Source of the DNA: Isoptericola peretonis
Lineage (GTDB): Bacteria > Actinomycetota > Actinomycetes > Actinomycetales > Cellulomonadaceae
Assembly (NCBI GenBank): GCA_023241745.1
Contig: JALQCY010000005.1
Span: forward strand, 121,512 to 185,511
DNA: 64,000 nucleotides
Reading direction: 5' to 3'
In this document: positions 9,117 to 17,685 of the stretch, one piece after another
How positions within the stretch are numbered: the first letter of the stretch is position 1
Layout of the letters: each line of letters starts with the position of its first letter
Notes under the pieces: model-generated
Told to the model about the DNA's origin: nothing
Database searches by the model: none
Seen by the model: the letters and a program-made list of their open reading frames with translations, nothing else
Position numbers and translations under genes: made by a program

Positions 9117-9317
9117 GACAGGTACTGTATCTCATCAACTACTCGACGACAACAGGTTCAGGTCCTGCACCACCACCCACGAGGTGGCTCGGACCCCGGC
9201 GAGGTAGTCCGCGCTCGTCGTGCCGATGTACCTCGACCGTGGCAACGTGCGTCCGGGAAGACACCACGGCGGACACCGCCGTCCGCTGATGCCGACCGTC
9301 GACGCCGGAGGGCCGCC

Positions 9318-11327
9318 ATGACCGCAGCTGCCGCCGAACCGCAGGCGCTGCCCCAGCGCCGGGTCCTCGCCATCTTCGGCGGGCTCATGCTCGCGATGCT
9401 GCTGGCCGCGCTCGACCAGACCATCGTCGCGACGGCGCTGCCCACGATCGTCTCCGACCTCGGCGGCGCGGAGCACCTGTCCTGGGTCGTGACCGCCTAC
9501 ATGCTCGCGAGCACGGCCACCACGGTGCTCTGGGGCAAGCTCGGTGACCTCTACGGCCGCAAGGCCCTGTTCATCGCCTGCATCGTCATCTTCCTCGTCG
9601 GGTCGATCCTGTCGGGCACGTCCCAGACGATGGGCCAGCTCATCGCCTGGCGCGCGGTGCAGGGCGTGGGCGGCGGCGGGCTCATGGTCCTGTCGCAGGC
9701 GATCATCGGCGACGTCGTCCCGCCGCGGGAGCGCGGCAGGTACCAGGGCTTCTTCGGCGCCGTCTTCGGTGTCTCGTCCGTCGCCGGGCCGCTGCTCGGC
9801 GGGTTCTTCGTGGACAACCTCGACTGGCGCTGGGTCTTCTACATCAACATCCCCATCGGGATCGTCGCGCTGCTGGTCGTCGCCGCCGTGCTGCCACACA
9901 TCGAGGCCGGCACGAAGCCCCGCATCGACTACGCCGGCATCATCCTGCTGGGCCTCGTCTCGACGTCGATCGTGCTCGTCACCAGCCTCGGCGGCACCAC
10001 CTGGGAGTGGCAGTCGTGGCCGGTGTACGGGATGGTCGCGCTCGCCGTCGCGTCGCTGATCGCCTTCGTCGTCGTGGAGCAGCGCGCGCCCGAGCCCGTG
10101 CTGCCCCTGCGCCTGTTCCGCAGCAAGGTGTTCTCCGTCGCCGCCGTCGTCGGGTTCGTCGTCGGGTTCGCCATGTTCGGCGCGATCACCTACCTGCCCC
10201 TGTACCTGCAGACGGTCAAGGGCTCCACGCCGACCGAGTCCGGCCTCGAGATGACGCCCATGATGCTCGGCATGCTGCTCACGTCGATCGGGTCGGGGCA
10301 GCTCATCTCGCGCACCGGGCGGTACAAGATCTACCCGATCCTCGGGACGGCGATCACCGCGTGCGGGCTCTACCTGCTGTCCCTCATGGATCGCGACACG
10401 ACGACGCTCCAGGCGGGCCTGAGCATGTTCGTCCTCGGCGCCGGCCTGGGCATGGTCACCCAGGTGCTCGTCATCGCCGTGCAGAACGCCGTCAGCTACA
10501 AGGATCTCGGCACCGCGACGTCGGGCGCCACATACTTCCGCACCATCGGCTCGTCCGTCGGCGTCGCCGTCTTCGGCACGGTCTTCGCCAACCGGCTCGG
10601 GGACGAGCTGATCACCTCCGTCCCCGCGACGGCGCAGGGCCCGTGCGCGCCCGAGGCGCTCGCCGCCTCCACCCAGGCCCTCGTGCAGTGCCCGCCCGAG
10701 GTGCAGAACTGGTTCCTCGACGCGTACGCCGGCGCGCTGCACGTCGTCTTCCTCTGGGCCGTGCCGGTCGCCGTCCTCGCCTTCCTCCTCACGTGGCTGC
10801 TGCCCGAGGTCGAGCTGCGCACGGCGACCCGCGGCGACGCCGCCGCCACCGCCGGGCAGGCCGCCGGCGAGTCGTTCGCCCTCGGCTCCGCCCGCACGTC
10901 GCTCGACGAGCTGCGGCTCATCCTGTGGCGCCGCGTCGGCAAGCTCGACCCGCTGCGCGTGTACGAGCTGGTCGAGCGGGACATCGACCTCAGCGCCGAG
11001 GAGGCCTGGATGGTCACCCGCGTCTCCCTCAAGCGGAAGCGGTCGGTGCAGCTCATGGCGGAGCGCACGGAGGTGTCCCCCGAGACCGTACGGCGCGTCG
11101 CGCAGTCGCTCGAGGCGCGCGGGCTCGTGGAGGTGGACGGCGACGCCGTCCTGGCCACGCCCGACGGCGACGCCGCGGCCGAGTCCCTCCGCGAGGCCGA
11201 GCGTCGTCGGCTGCGGCGATACGTCGCCGAGTGGCCCGGCGGCGACGAGCCGGAGGTCGACGAGCTCGTGGAGCAGCTCGCCCACCAGCTCCTGGCGGAC
11301 GACACGGACGTGGTCGAGCACCGCTGA
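9318..11327 (+). CDS. EmrB/QacA-type MFS exporter with C-terminal winged helix
   Basis: A 669-residue protein. The first about 510 residues are a 14-segment DHA2-type multidrug exporter. Visible motifs are LDQTIVATALPTI (motif D1), GKLGDLYGRK (motif A) and a RAVQGVGGGG / GPLLGGFFVD region (motifs B and C). After the last membrane segment, about 150 soluble residues follow, containing a MarR-like helix-turn-helix (LMAERTEVSPETVRRVAQSL, ARGLVEVDGD). The ATG at 9318 is chosen because it precedes the first membrane segment directly; the open frame upstream encodes no hydrophobic segment. The substrate is unknown. Confidence 0.9.
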   Translation: MTAAAAEPQALPQRRVLAIFGGLMLAMLLAALDQTIVATALPTIVSDLGGAEHLSWVVTAYMLASTATTVLWGKLGDLYGRKALFIACIVIFLVGSILSGTSQTMGQLIAWRAVQGVGGGGLMVLSQAIIGDVVPPRERGRYQGFFGAVFGVSSVAGPLLGGFFVDNLDWRWVFYINIPIGIVALLVVAAVLPHIEAGTKPRIDYAGIILLGLVSTSIVLVTSLGGTTWEWQSWPVYGMVALAVASLIAFVVVEQRAPEPVLPLRLFRSKVFSVAAVVGFVVGFAMFGAITYLPLYLQTVKGSTPTESGLEMTPMMLGMLLTSIGSGQLISRTGRYKIYPILGTAITACGLYLLSLMDRDTTTLQAGLSMFVLGAGLGMVTQVLVIAVQNAVSYKDLGTATSGATYFRTIGSSVGVAVFGTVFANRLGDELITSVPATAQGPCAPEALAASTQALVQCPPEVQNWFLDAYAGALHVVFLWAVPVAVLAFLLTWLLPEVELRTATRGDAAATAGQAAGESFALGSARTSLDELRLILWRRVGKLDPLRVYELVERDIDLSAEEAWMVTRVSLKRKRSVQLMAERTEVSPETVRRVAQSLEARGLVEVDGDAVLATPDGDAAAESLREAERRRLRRYVAEWPGGDEPEVDELVEQLAHQLLADDTDVVEHR

Positions 11328-11366
11328 GCCCGGGACTACCTCGGCGCGGTCCGGACCACCTCGGCG

Positions 11367-12602
11367 TCACATCTCCGGGAGGGTGGCGCGGGCCTCGTCG
11401 GGCGCCATCCCGGCGCCCTCGAGCAGGTCGACGACGGGCGAGCGCAGCAGCAGCACCAGCGACTGCACCTGCCAGTGGCCCTCTCCGAGGGTGCGGGGAT
11501 CGACGTCGCGGGCGACGTCCGCGAGCGCGTCGCGCGCCTCTGCCAGGCCGGTGCCGGTGCCGAGCGCCGCCGCGAGCAGGCGCACCCCGTGCCCGAGGCG
11601 CACCACGAGGTCGGCCACCGGGTCGGCCACCGGGTCCACCTCGGGCGGCGGCGGCAGCGCGCCCGACAGGGGCGCCGTCTCGACGCGGTGGTCGCCGTCC
11701 TCGGAGAGCTCCCCCAGCGACCGGAGCGTGGCCGGGACACGGCGCGCGAGCACGCGCACGCTGCGCATGGCCCGGTCGACCAGCACCGCCTGGGACGCGA
11801 GCCGGGTGATCTCCGAGCGCAGCACCCGGTTGACGCTCACCCGCGCGATCTCGTCCGACTTGGTCGCCACGTCGTGCCAGTCCTCCAGCACCTTCTCCGC
11901 CGCGCGGCCCCGCACCAGCGCGGCGGCCAGCTCGTCCGCGTCGCCGTCCCGCAGGCCGCGGGCGACCGACTCGAGGGTCAGGGCCAGCTCCCGCGTCGCG
12001 CTCTGCGCCAGGCCGCGGATGCGGCGGCGCGGGTCGCCGGGCGTGAGCAGGGCGACCAGCAGCGCGACCCCGCCGCCGACGAGGGCGTCCGTCCAGCGCC
12101 CGAACGCGCCGTTCGTCGCCACCGACGCGGGCAGCCCCACGACGACGCCCGCCTGGACGCCCGCCTGGATGGTCACGAGCGCGCCGCGGTCGATGAACCG
12201 CGCGATGAGGGCGGAGACGCCCATGACGAGCGCGATCTGCCACCAACCGGACCCGATGAGGTGCACCATGAGGTCGCCCAGCGCGACGCCGAGCGCCACG
12301 CCCGCGGCCACCTCGGCCACCTTGCGCAGCTCGCGGTCGAAGCTGAACCCCAGGCAGACCCACGCGGCGATGGCGGCGAAGAACGGTTGCGTGTGGCCGA
12401 GCACGACGGTCGCGATCCCGTAGGCGACGCCGGCCGCGAGTGCGGCCTGCACGACCGGCCAGAAGGAGACCCGCAGCCGCGCGAGCCCCTGCCGCAGGCG
12501 GATGCGCCGCGGCAGGGTGCGCAGCGCGGCGCGCGCCGCGGCGCCGGCCCGTCGGGACACGGGGGTCCCGCCCGTGGGACGGGCCGCCGGCTCGTCGCTC
12601 AC
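11367..12602 (-). CDS. FUSC/aromatic-acid exporter-like membrane protein
   Basis: A 411-residue protein. About six hydrophobic segments lie between residues 50 and 200, including LGHTQPFFAAIAAWVCLGFSF and RGALVTIQAGVQAGVVVGL, the pattern of the FUSC/ArAE (fusaric acid resistance, p-hydroxybenzoate efflux) superfamily. A long soluble helical C-terminal half follows. I chose the GTG at 12602, 10 nt after the YgfZ stop codon; the frame stays open upstream, but that would overlap the YgfZ gene extensively with a basic, unstructured extension. A role in export of small aromatic or toxic compounds is inferred only from the family. Confidence 0.75.
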   Translation of the reverse strand: MSDEPAARPTGGTPVSRRAGAAARAALRTLPRRIRLRQGLARLRVSFWPVVQAALAAGVAYGIATVVLGHTQPFFAAIAAWVCLGFSFDRELRKVAEVAAGVALGVALGDLMVHLIGSGWWQIALVMGVSALIARFIDRGALVTIQAGVQAGVVVGLPASVATNGAFGRWTDALVGGGVALLVALLTPGDPRRRIRGLAQSATRELALTLESVARGLRDGDADELAAALVRGRAAEKVLEDWHDVATKSDEIARVSVNRVLRSEITRLASQAVLVDRAMRSVRVLARRVPATLRSLGELSEDGDHRVETAPLSGALPPPPEVDPVADPVADLVVRLGHGVRLLAAALGTGTGLAEARDALADVARDVDPRTLGEGHWQVQSLVLLLRSPVVDLLEGAGMAPDEARATLPEM

Positions 12603-12612
12603 GGGCGCCCGC

Positions 12613-13767
12613 TCACAGCAGGCTCTGGGGTGCGTCCGGTCCGCGCGGGGTGAGCCCGCGCGCGAGCGGCCCGTGCTGCTCGGGGCGGTCGGCCGAGACG
12701 CCGTCGCCGGGCACCACAACCTCCTGCGCGGCCGCGACCTGCAGCTCCTGCCCGCCGACGTCGCCCACCACGGTGAGCTCCGCGTCCTCGGGCACGGACC
12801 GCTTGACCACGGCCAGGGCGACGGGGCCGAGCTCGTGGTGGCGGGCCACCGTGGTCACCGTGCCGACGGCGCGCCCGCCTGCCGCGCCGCCCACGAACAC
12901 CTCGGCCCCGGCCTCCGGGACCACGTGCTGGGAGCCGTCGAGGTGCAGCAGCACCAGGCGCCGCGGCGGTCGGCCGAGGTTGTGCACCCGCGCGATCGTC
13001 TCCTGACCGCGGTAGCACCCCTTGTGGAGGTGGACGGCGGTGCGCAGCCAGTCCAGCTCGTGCGGGACGCTGCGGTGGTCGACCTCGTGGGACAGCCGCG
13101 GACGCCACGCCTCGACGCGCAGCGCCTCGGTGGCCCAGGTGCCCGCGAGCGTCCAGCCGGCGGCCTCGCGCTCGGCGACGGCGGCCTCCAGCCCGGCGCG
13201 CGGCACGAGCACGAGCCGCCACGGACGGTCGAGACCCGGGTGCTCCGTCTCGGACGGCCCGTACCGGGTGCCGCCGGCGGCGACGCGCGGCCAGGTGTCC
13301 CACCACGTCACGGGCTCGCCCTCGGCGCCCTCGGCGGCGACGGGCTCGCCGACCGCCGCGTACTCGGCGGAGAGGTCGGAGATCTCGACCCGCATCATGA
13401 ACTTCATGCGCTCGAGCCAGCCGGCGAGGTGCGCGGCGTGGTCGCCCTCGGTGACCAGCCACGTGGCCTCGCCGTCGTCGACGACGCCCGCGGCGTGCTC
13501 GACGTGTCCCTGCGGGGACAGCACGAGCAGCTCGGTGGACGTGCGGGGCGCCAGCGCCTGCACGTCCTGCGACGTGATCGAGTGCAGCCAGGACAGCCGG
13601 TCCGGGCCGGCGACGCGCACGACGCCCAGGTGGGACTGGTCGACGACGGCGCCGCCGCGGGCGAGCGCGCGCTGCTCGGCCACCGGGTCGCCGTAGTGCC
13701 AGGCCACGCCCTCGTCGGCGCCCGTGGCGGGCACCGCGCCGTGGCGCGTGAGCAGCGGGGAGTCCAT
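12613..13767 (-). CDS. ygfZ: YgfZ/GcvT-like folate-binding protein
   Basis: A 384-residue protein of the YgfZ family, which uses a folate-binding GcvT-like fold to help maintain or repair iron-sulfur enzymes. The family signature K-G-C-Y-x-G-Q-E is present as KGCYRGQE, followed by the C-terminal barrel region (HNLGRPPRRLVLLHLDG). The start codon overlaps the stop of the nitrobindin-like gene by one base (TGATG), so translation is probably coupled. The nitrobindin-YgfZ neighbourhood is a recurrent actinobacterial arrangement. Confidence 0.9.
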   Translation of the reverse strand: MDSPLLTRHGAVPATGADEGVAWHYGDPVAEQRALARGGAVVDQSHLGVVRVAGPDRLSWLHSITSQDVQALAPRTSTELLVLSPQGHVEHAAGVVDDGEATWLVTEGDHAAHLAGWLERMKFMMRVEISDLSAEYAAVGEPVAAEGAEGEPVTWWDTWPRVAAGGTRYGPSETEHPGLDRPWRLVLVPRAGLEAAVAEREAAGWTLAGTWATEALRVEAWRPRLSHEVDHRSVPHELDWLRTAVHLHKGCYRGQETIARVHNLGRPPRRLVLLHLDGSQHVVPEAGAEVFVGGAAGGRAVGTVTTVARHHELGPVALAVVKRSVPEDAELTVVGDVGGQELQVAAAQEVVVPGDGVSADRPEQHGPLARGLTPRGPDAPQSLL

Positions 13768-14336
13768 CAGGCGCCTTCCTCGACGCGGTCGAGCTGGGCG
13801 GAGGCGTACGAGCCGAGCGGGTGCCCGAACGCGGCCAGCTCCTCGACCCACATGAGGCGCCCCTCGACCAGGCCGTACAGCCGCTTCGCCGCGGTGACCT
13901 CGGCGGCGGTGGAGGTACGGGCCACGAAGTCGGTGGCCAGGTCGACACGGCCGTTGCCGGCGACACCCAGGAACAGCGACAGCCGGCCCGACGCGTCGGT
14001 GACCAGCACCTCGAGGGTGTGCCGGTCGTCCTCGAGCCCCTCGGGCCGGTCGCTCGACACGCGCCAGTAGCCGGTCTCCGTGGACCAGACGGTGTCGGGC
14101 TCGTCGGCGCCGGGCCCGTCCGTGCCCTCGCCGTCGGCGGTCGCGGCCGAGCGCACGCGGAGCGTGGACTCGAAGCGCAGGTACGGCCCGCCGTCGTGGT
14201 CGAAGACGAGGTCGTGCACGAACGGCGTCTCGTCGATGCCGGTGTACTCGATCACGCCCTCGCCCCGCCAGCGGCCGACGAGCCAGGCGAGCGGGTAGAC
14301 CTCGGGCGCCAGACCCTCGGGGAAGGCGAAGGGCAT
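13767..14336 (-). CDS. Nitrobindin-like heme-binding beta-barrel protein
   Basis: A 189-residue protein of the FABP-like/nitrobindin (DUF1794) family. The entry motif GRWRGEGVIEY (GxWxGxG) begins the ten-stranded barrel. The C-terminal segment ELAAFGHPLGSYASAQL supplies the conserved histidine that ligates heme in this family. The family binds ferric heme and can isomerise peroxynitrite. TGATG overlaps join it to the upstream 37-aa peptide gene and to the downstream YgfZ gene, so all three likely form one transcript. Confidence 0.88.
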   Translation of the reverse strand: MPFAFPEGLAPEVYPLAWLVGRWRGEGVIEYTGIDETPFVHDLVFDHDGGPYLRFESTLRVRSAATADGEGTDGPGADEPDTVWSTETGYWRVSSDRPEGLEDDRHTLEVLVTDASGRLSLFLGVAGNGRVDLATDFVARTSTAAEVTAAKRLYGLVEGRLMWVEELAAFGHPLGSYASAQLDRVEEGA

Positions 14337-14449
14337 CAGCGCTGGCCCTGGAACAGCTTGTAGACGACGTACCCGGCGAACCAGACGATCGTGACCGACA
14401 CGACGACCAGCAGACCGGTGAACACTGCCTCGAGAGCATGGATCGACAT
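14336..14449 (-). CDS. 37-residue single-span membrane peptide
   Basis: An open frame of 37 codons starting at ATG 14449. It begins MSIHALEAV, then a 20-residue hydrophobic span (VVVSVTIVWFAGYVV), and ends KLFQGQR. The positive C-terminal end suggests a C-in orientation. Its stop codon overlaps the nitrobindin start (TGATG), the same coupling used between the next two genes, which supports its being a real gene despite its length. No function is recognised; a membrane anchor or partner for the nitrobindin-like protein is only a guess. Confidence 0.6.
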   Translation of the reverse strand: MSIHALEAVFTGLLVVVSVTIVWFAGYVVYKLFQGQR

Positions 14450-14536
14450 GCTGCGATCCTACCCAGCCGTCCCCGGGCGAGTCAGCGCGGGGCGGCGTGA
14501 CGTCGGCCCGAGGTGAGGTGAGTAGGGTCGCGCCCC

Positions 14537-14923
14537 ATGAGCTCCTCCACCACTGCCGCCCCCGCACGCTCGCTCGTGATCAAGACCACGTCGGGGGTGG
14601 ACCGCCCCGAGGCGGCGAACCAGGCCCTGACCGTCGCGGCCGCCGCCGTCGCCGCGGGCGCCGAGGTGAGCCTGTGGCTCACCGGGGAGTCCGCCTGGTT
14701 CGCGGTGCCCGGGCGGGTCGCGGAGCTGGCCCTGGAGCACGCGGCGCCGGCCGCGGACCTGCTCGACGCCGTGCTCGCGGCCGGGTCGGTCACCCTGTGC
14801 ACGCAGTGCGCCGCCCGCCGGGACCTCGGCCCCGACGACGTCCTGCCGGGCATCCGCATCGCCGGGGCCGCCGTCTTCGCCGAGGAGATCCTGCGGCCGG
14901 GCGCCCAGGCCCTCGTCTACTGA
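14537..14923 (+). CDS. DsrE-family protein
   Basis: A 128-residue protein with the alternating beta-alpha pattern of the DsrE/DsrF-like sulfurtransferase family (SLVIKTTSGVDRPEAANQAL near the N-terminus, GAEVSLWLTGESAW). A CTQC pair at residues 88-91 is a plausible redox or persulfide site. It is transcribed divergently from the nitrobindin cluster. It may carry or exchange sulfur, but no partner sulfur-relay genes are adjacent, so the role is open. Confidence 0.8.
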   Translation: MSSSTTAAPARSLVIKTTSGVDRPEAANQALTVAAAAVAAGAEVSLWLTGESAWFAVPGRVAELALEHAAPAADLLDAVLAAGSVTLCTQCAARRDLGPDDVLPGIRIAGAAVFAEEILRPGAQALVY

Positions 14924-15154
14924 CGACGGAGCGCGGAGGGCTCGGTCGACCCTCCCGCCCCGGCCCGTCGCGGCTGTGAGGCACACCACCGGTGGCCCGA
15001 GGTACTCCCGGAGGTGACGCGTCGTGCCGTAGATTGAACGTTGAAGCATCCCGTGACGCCCCGCCGTGCCGACCGCGGCCGGGACGTACGTCCCCGAGGC
15101 CCCTCCCGCCGTCCGCGGGCACCGGCCGTCGCCGCGATCCCCGGAGAACCGCCC

Positions 15155-15829
15155 ATGACCTCGCCCACCCGGACCTGGAACGACCTCGTCATCCCGGCGG
15201 CGGGCACCTATGTGCTCGACGAGGCGCACAAGCGCCTCGGCTTCCTCGCGATGCACATGATGGTCAGCCCCGTGCGCGGCGAGTTCCCGGTCGGCACCGC
15301 GACGATCCACGTGGGCGAGGACCCGCTGCAGTCGTCCGTCTCCGCGACGCTCGAGACGGGCACGATCACCACGCACAACCCGGACCGCGACACGCACCTG
15401 CGCAGCCCGGACTTCCTCGACGTCGAGACCTTCCCCACCATCGAGTTCCGCAGCACCGGGCTCGAGTGGCGCACCGAGGAGGACGCGATGTTCTCCTGGG
15501 CACGGCTCAAGGGCCGCACCCCCGGCCGCGCCGTCGTGCCGCAGGCGGCGCGCACCTCCGCCAAGTTCACGCTGTACGGCAACCTCACGATCCGCGGGAT
15601 CACCCACCCGATCGCGCTGAACGCCGAGTTCGGCGGCGCGCGCCGCGACCCGTTCGGCAACGACCTCTTCGGCTTCAGCGCCACCGCCGACTTCGAGCGC
15701 GAGAAGTACGGCCTCACGTGGAACGTCGCCCTCGAGGCGGGCGGAGTGCTCGTGGCCAAGACGGTGCGCATCGAGCTGGCCGGCGAGGCGATCCGCCAGG
15801 CGCCGCCCGAGCCCGCTCCGGCGTTCTGA
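15155..15829 (+). CDS. YceI-family lipid-binding protein
   Basis: A 224-residue lipocalin-like YceI protein. The typical pattern is visible: GTYVLDEAHKRLGFLAMHMM, ATLETGTITTHNPDRDTHLRSPDFLDVE, TFPTIEFRST, then LTIRGITHPI. There is no obvious signal peptide, as in many actinobacterial members. YceI proteins bind isoprenoid-type lipids. The ATG at 15155 is chosen because the fold begins directly after it; an in-frame upstream extension is basic and unstructured. The preceding 231 bases contain no gene. Confidence 0.9.
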   Translation: MTSPTRTWNDLVIPAAGTYVLDEAHKRLGFLAMHMMVSPVRGEFPVGTATIHVGEDPLQSSVSATLETGTITTHNPDRDTHLRSPDFLDVETFPTIEFRSTGLEWRTEEDAMFSWARLKGRTPGRAVVPQAARTSAKFTLYGNLTIRGITHPIALNAEFGGARRDPFGNDLFGFSATADFEREKYGLTWNVALEAGGVLVAKTVRIELAGEAIRQAPPEPAPAF

Positions 15830-15839
15830 GCCCGTCGAC

Positions 15840-16610
15840 CTACGCGACGACGAGGCGCCCGACCACGAACACCAGGACGCCCGCCACGGCGACGGGCGTG
15901 GTGACGGCGGCCAGCACCGCGCGGCGGCTCGTCAGCGCGGGCTGACGCTCGAACAGCAGGCGCAGCACCGCGACCACGAGCCCGGAAACGAGACCTGCGA
16001 CCAGCCCGCTGATCGGGTCGATCGACGGCAGGACCGCGGCCGCGCCCCCCGCCGCGACGCCGCCGAGCGCCACGCCCACGAGCGAGCCGGCCCACCCGCG
16101 CGCGACGGGCGTCGCCGAGACCGCTGACGCCACCGCCAGGCCGATCGCGCTCGCCACGACCAGCGACGCCCCCGCCTCGGACCGCCCCGCGGCGACCCAG
16201 CCGGAGGCGCAGACCGCGACGACGGCGCCGGTGACCGTGCCGCTGACCGACTCCACGAGCCGCGGGCGTCCGCCGCGGCGCAGCATCTCCGCCACGAAGG
16301 CGAGCACCAGGGCCATCGCGAGCACCAGCGGCACGTTGCGCAGCACCGGCTCGCCCTCGGTGCCCCAGGCCACCGCGACGGCCCCGAGCCCCGCGAGCGC
16401 CACCACGACGGTCGTCCCGCCCTGCGCGGGGAGCCGCAGCAGGGGCGCCCACCCGATCGCGAGGAGGATGGCCAGCGCGGCGGCGACGACGGCCAAGGGC
16501 AGCACCTCGCCGGGCCCGATCGACGCCCCGACCGAGGGCCCGAACGCGGCGGCGGCCGCGACGACGGCGGAGAGGACAGCCGTCCAGACGGCACGGGTGG
16601 TCACGGTCAC
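15840..16610 (-). CDS. Multi-pass membrane protein of unknown function
   Basis: A 256-residue protein consisting almost entirely of hydrophobic Ala/Val/Leu/Gly segments, about eight spans, with no catalytic motif I can recognise. It ends 10 nt after the convergent YceI gene. The GTG at 16610 is the best start because the first membrane span follows directly; GTG 16604 is also possible. It lies divergently upstream of glnR. The function is unknown. Confidence 0.65.
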   Translation of the reverse strand: MTVTTRAVWTAVLSAVVAAAAAFGPSVGASIGPGEVLPLAVVAAALAILLAIGWAPLLRLPAQGGTTVVVALAGLGAVAVAWGTEGEPVLRNVPLVLAMALVLAFVAEMLRRGGRPRLVESVSGTVTGAVVAVCASGWVAAGRSEAGASLVVASAIGLAVASAVSATPVARGWAGSLVGVALGGVAAGGAAAVLPSIDPISGLVAGLVSGLVVAVLRLLFERQPALTSRRAVLAAVTTPVAVAGVLVFVVGRLVVA

Positions 16611-16862
16611 GACGACGAGTCTGGCAGACGGCGCAGCGCCCCCCGGCCCTTCCCGCGTCTCCCCCGGCCGGCTTCCGGCCACCCACGACACAGTCCGGTC
16701 AACGGTCGGTAACGCGCCCGCAACACGGTTCGGGGCACACTGCGGGGACCTGGTCGGCCGACCGGGACGGGTGCGGTGTGACCAACGCCGCAGCCGCGGT
16801 ACGTTGGCGGCGCACCTGTCGGGCGCTGCCACGGACCGTCCGACGACCGGGAGGAGGTGCCG

Positions 16863-17624
16863 GTGGCCGAGCTCCTGATCCTCACGCCCGCCTCCGGCGG
16901 GTCGGTCGAGGTGCTGCCCGCGCTGGGTCTGCTGAACCACAAGGTCCGGGTGCTTCCCATGGAGCCGTCGGCCCTCGTGGACGCGCCCGACTCCGACGTG
17001 GTGCTCCTCGACGCGCGACGCGACCTCGTCGCTGCCCGCACCACGTGCCGCCTGCTGCACGCCACAGGGCTCACGGTGCCGCTCGTGCTCGTCCTCACCG
17101 AGGGCGGGCTCACCGTCGTCACACACGAGTGGGGCGCCGACGACCTGCTGCTCGAGACGGCGTCGCCCGCCGAGGTGGAGGCGCGGCTGCGGCTCGTGAT
17201 CGAGCGCTCTGCGCACGGCCCCGTCGACGACGGGCCGCAGGAGATCGCCGCCGGCGACCTGGCGATCGACGCGGGCGGCTACACCGCGCGGCTGCGGGGC
17301 CGCCCGATCGACCTCACCTACAAGGAGTTCGAGCTCCTCAAGTACCTGGTGCAGCACCCGGGCCGCGTCTTCACCCGCGCCCAGCTGCTGCAGGAGGTCT
17401 GGGGCTACGACTACTACGGCGGCACGCGCACCGTGGACGTGCACGTGCGGCGGCTGCGCGCCAAGCTCGGGCCCGAGCACGAGCAGCTCATCGGCACGGT
17501 CCGCAACGTCGGCTACCGGTTCGACCCGCCCAAGGAGCCCCGCCCCGTCGAGGGGGCGGACGGCGACAGGTCCTCCGCGACGGTCGACGGCGAGGGCGCA
17601 GCGGGGCGGGCACCGGCGCGCTGA
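16863..17624 (+). CDS. glnR: Nitrogen-responsive regulator GlnR
   Basis: A 253-residue OmpR-type orphan response regulator. The N-terminal receiver-like domain ([20 protein letters not shown], then [11 protein letters not shown] with Asp50 at the usual phosphorylation position) and the C-terminal winged helix ([40 protein letters not shown]) follow closely what I recall of Streptomyces GlnR. That protein is the global activator/repressor of ammonium assimilation genes. I chose GTG 16863 because a GAGGAGG ribosome site lies 5 nt upstream; GTG 16857 overlaps that site. No histidine kinase is adjacent, as expected for GlnR. Confidence 0.9.
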   Translation: MAELLILTPASGGSVEVLPALGLLNHKVRVLPMEPSALVDAPDSDVVLLDARRDLVAARTTCRLLHATGLTVPLVLVLTEGGLTVVTHEWGADDLLLETASPAEVEARLRLVIERSAHGPVDDGPQEIAAGDLAIDAGGYTARLRGRPIDLTYKEFELLKYLVQHPGRVFTRAQLLQEVWGYDYYGGTRTVDVHVRRLRAKLGPEHEQLIGTVRNVGYRFDPPKEPRPVEGADGDRSSATVDGEGAAGRAPAR

Positions 17625-17685
17625 GCGGTCGGGGCCTTCCGTCGCCTCCCGTCCTCCGCGGCGCGCAGCGGGTAGGTTCGACCGG

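Noticed and set aside
9135-11321. A long open frame of over 700 codons on the minus strand opposite the MFS gene
   Set aside because: It mirrors the codon positions of the exporter; its translation is a low-complexity Arg/Asp/Gly/Glu mix without domains, as expected for antisense frames in high-GC DNA.
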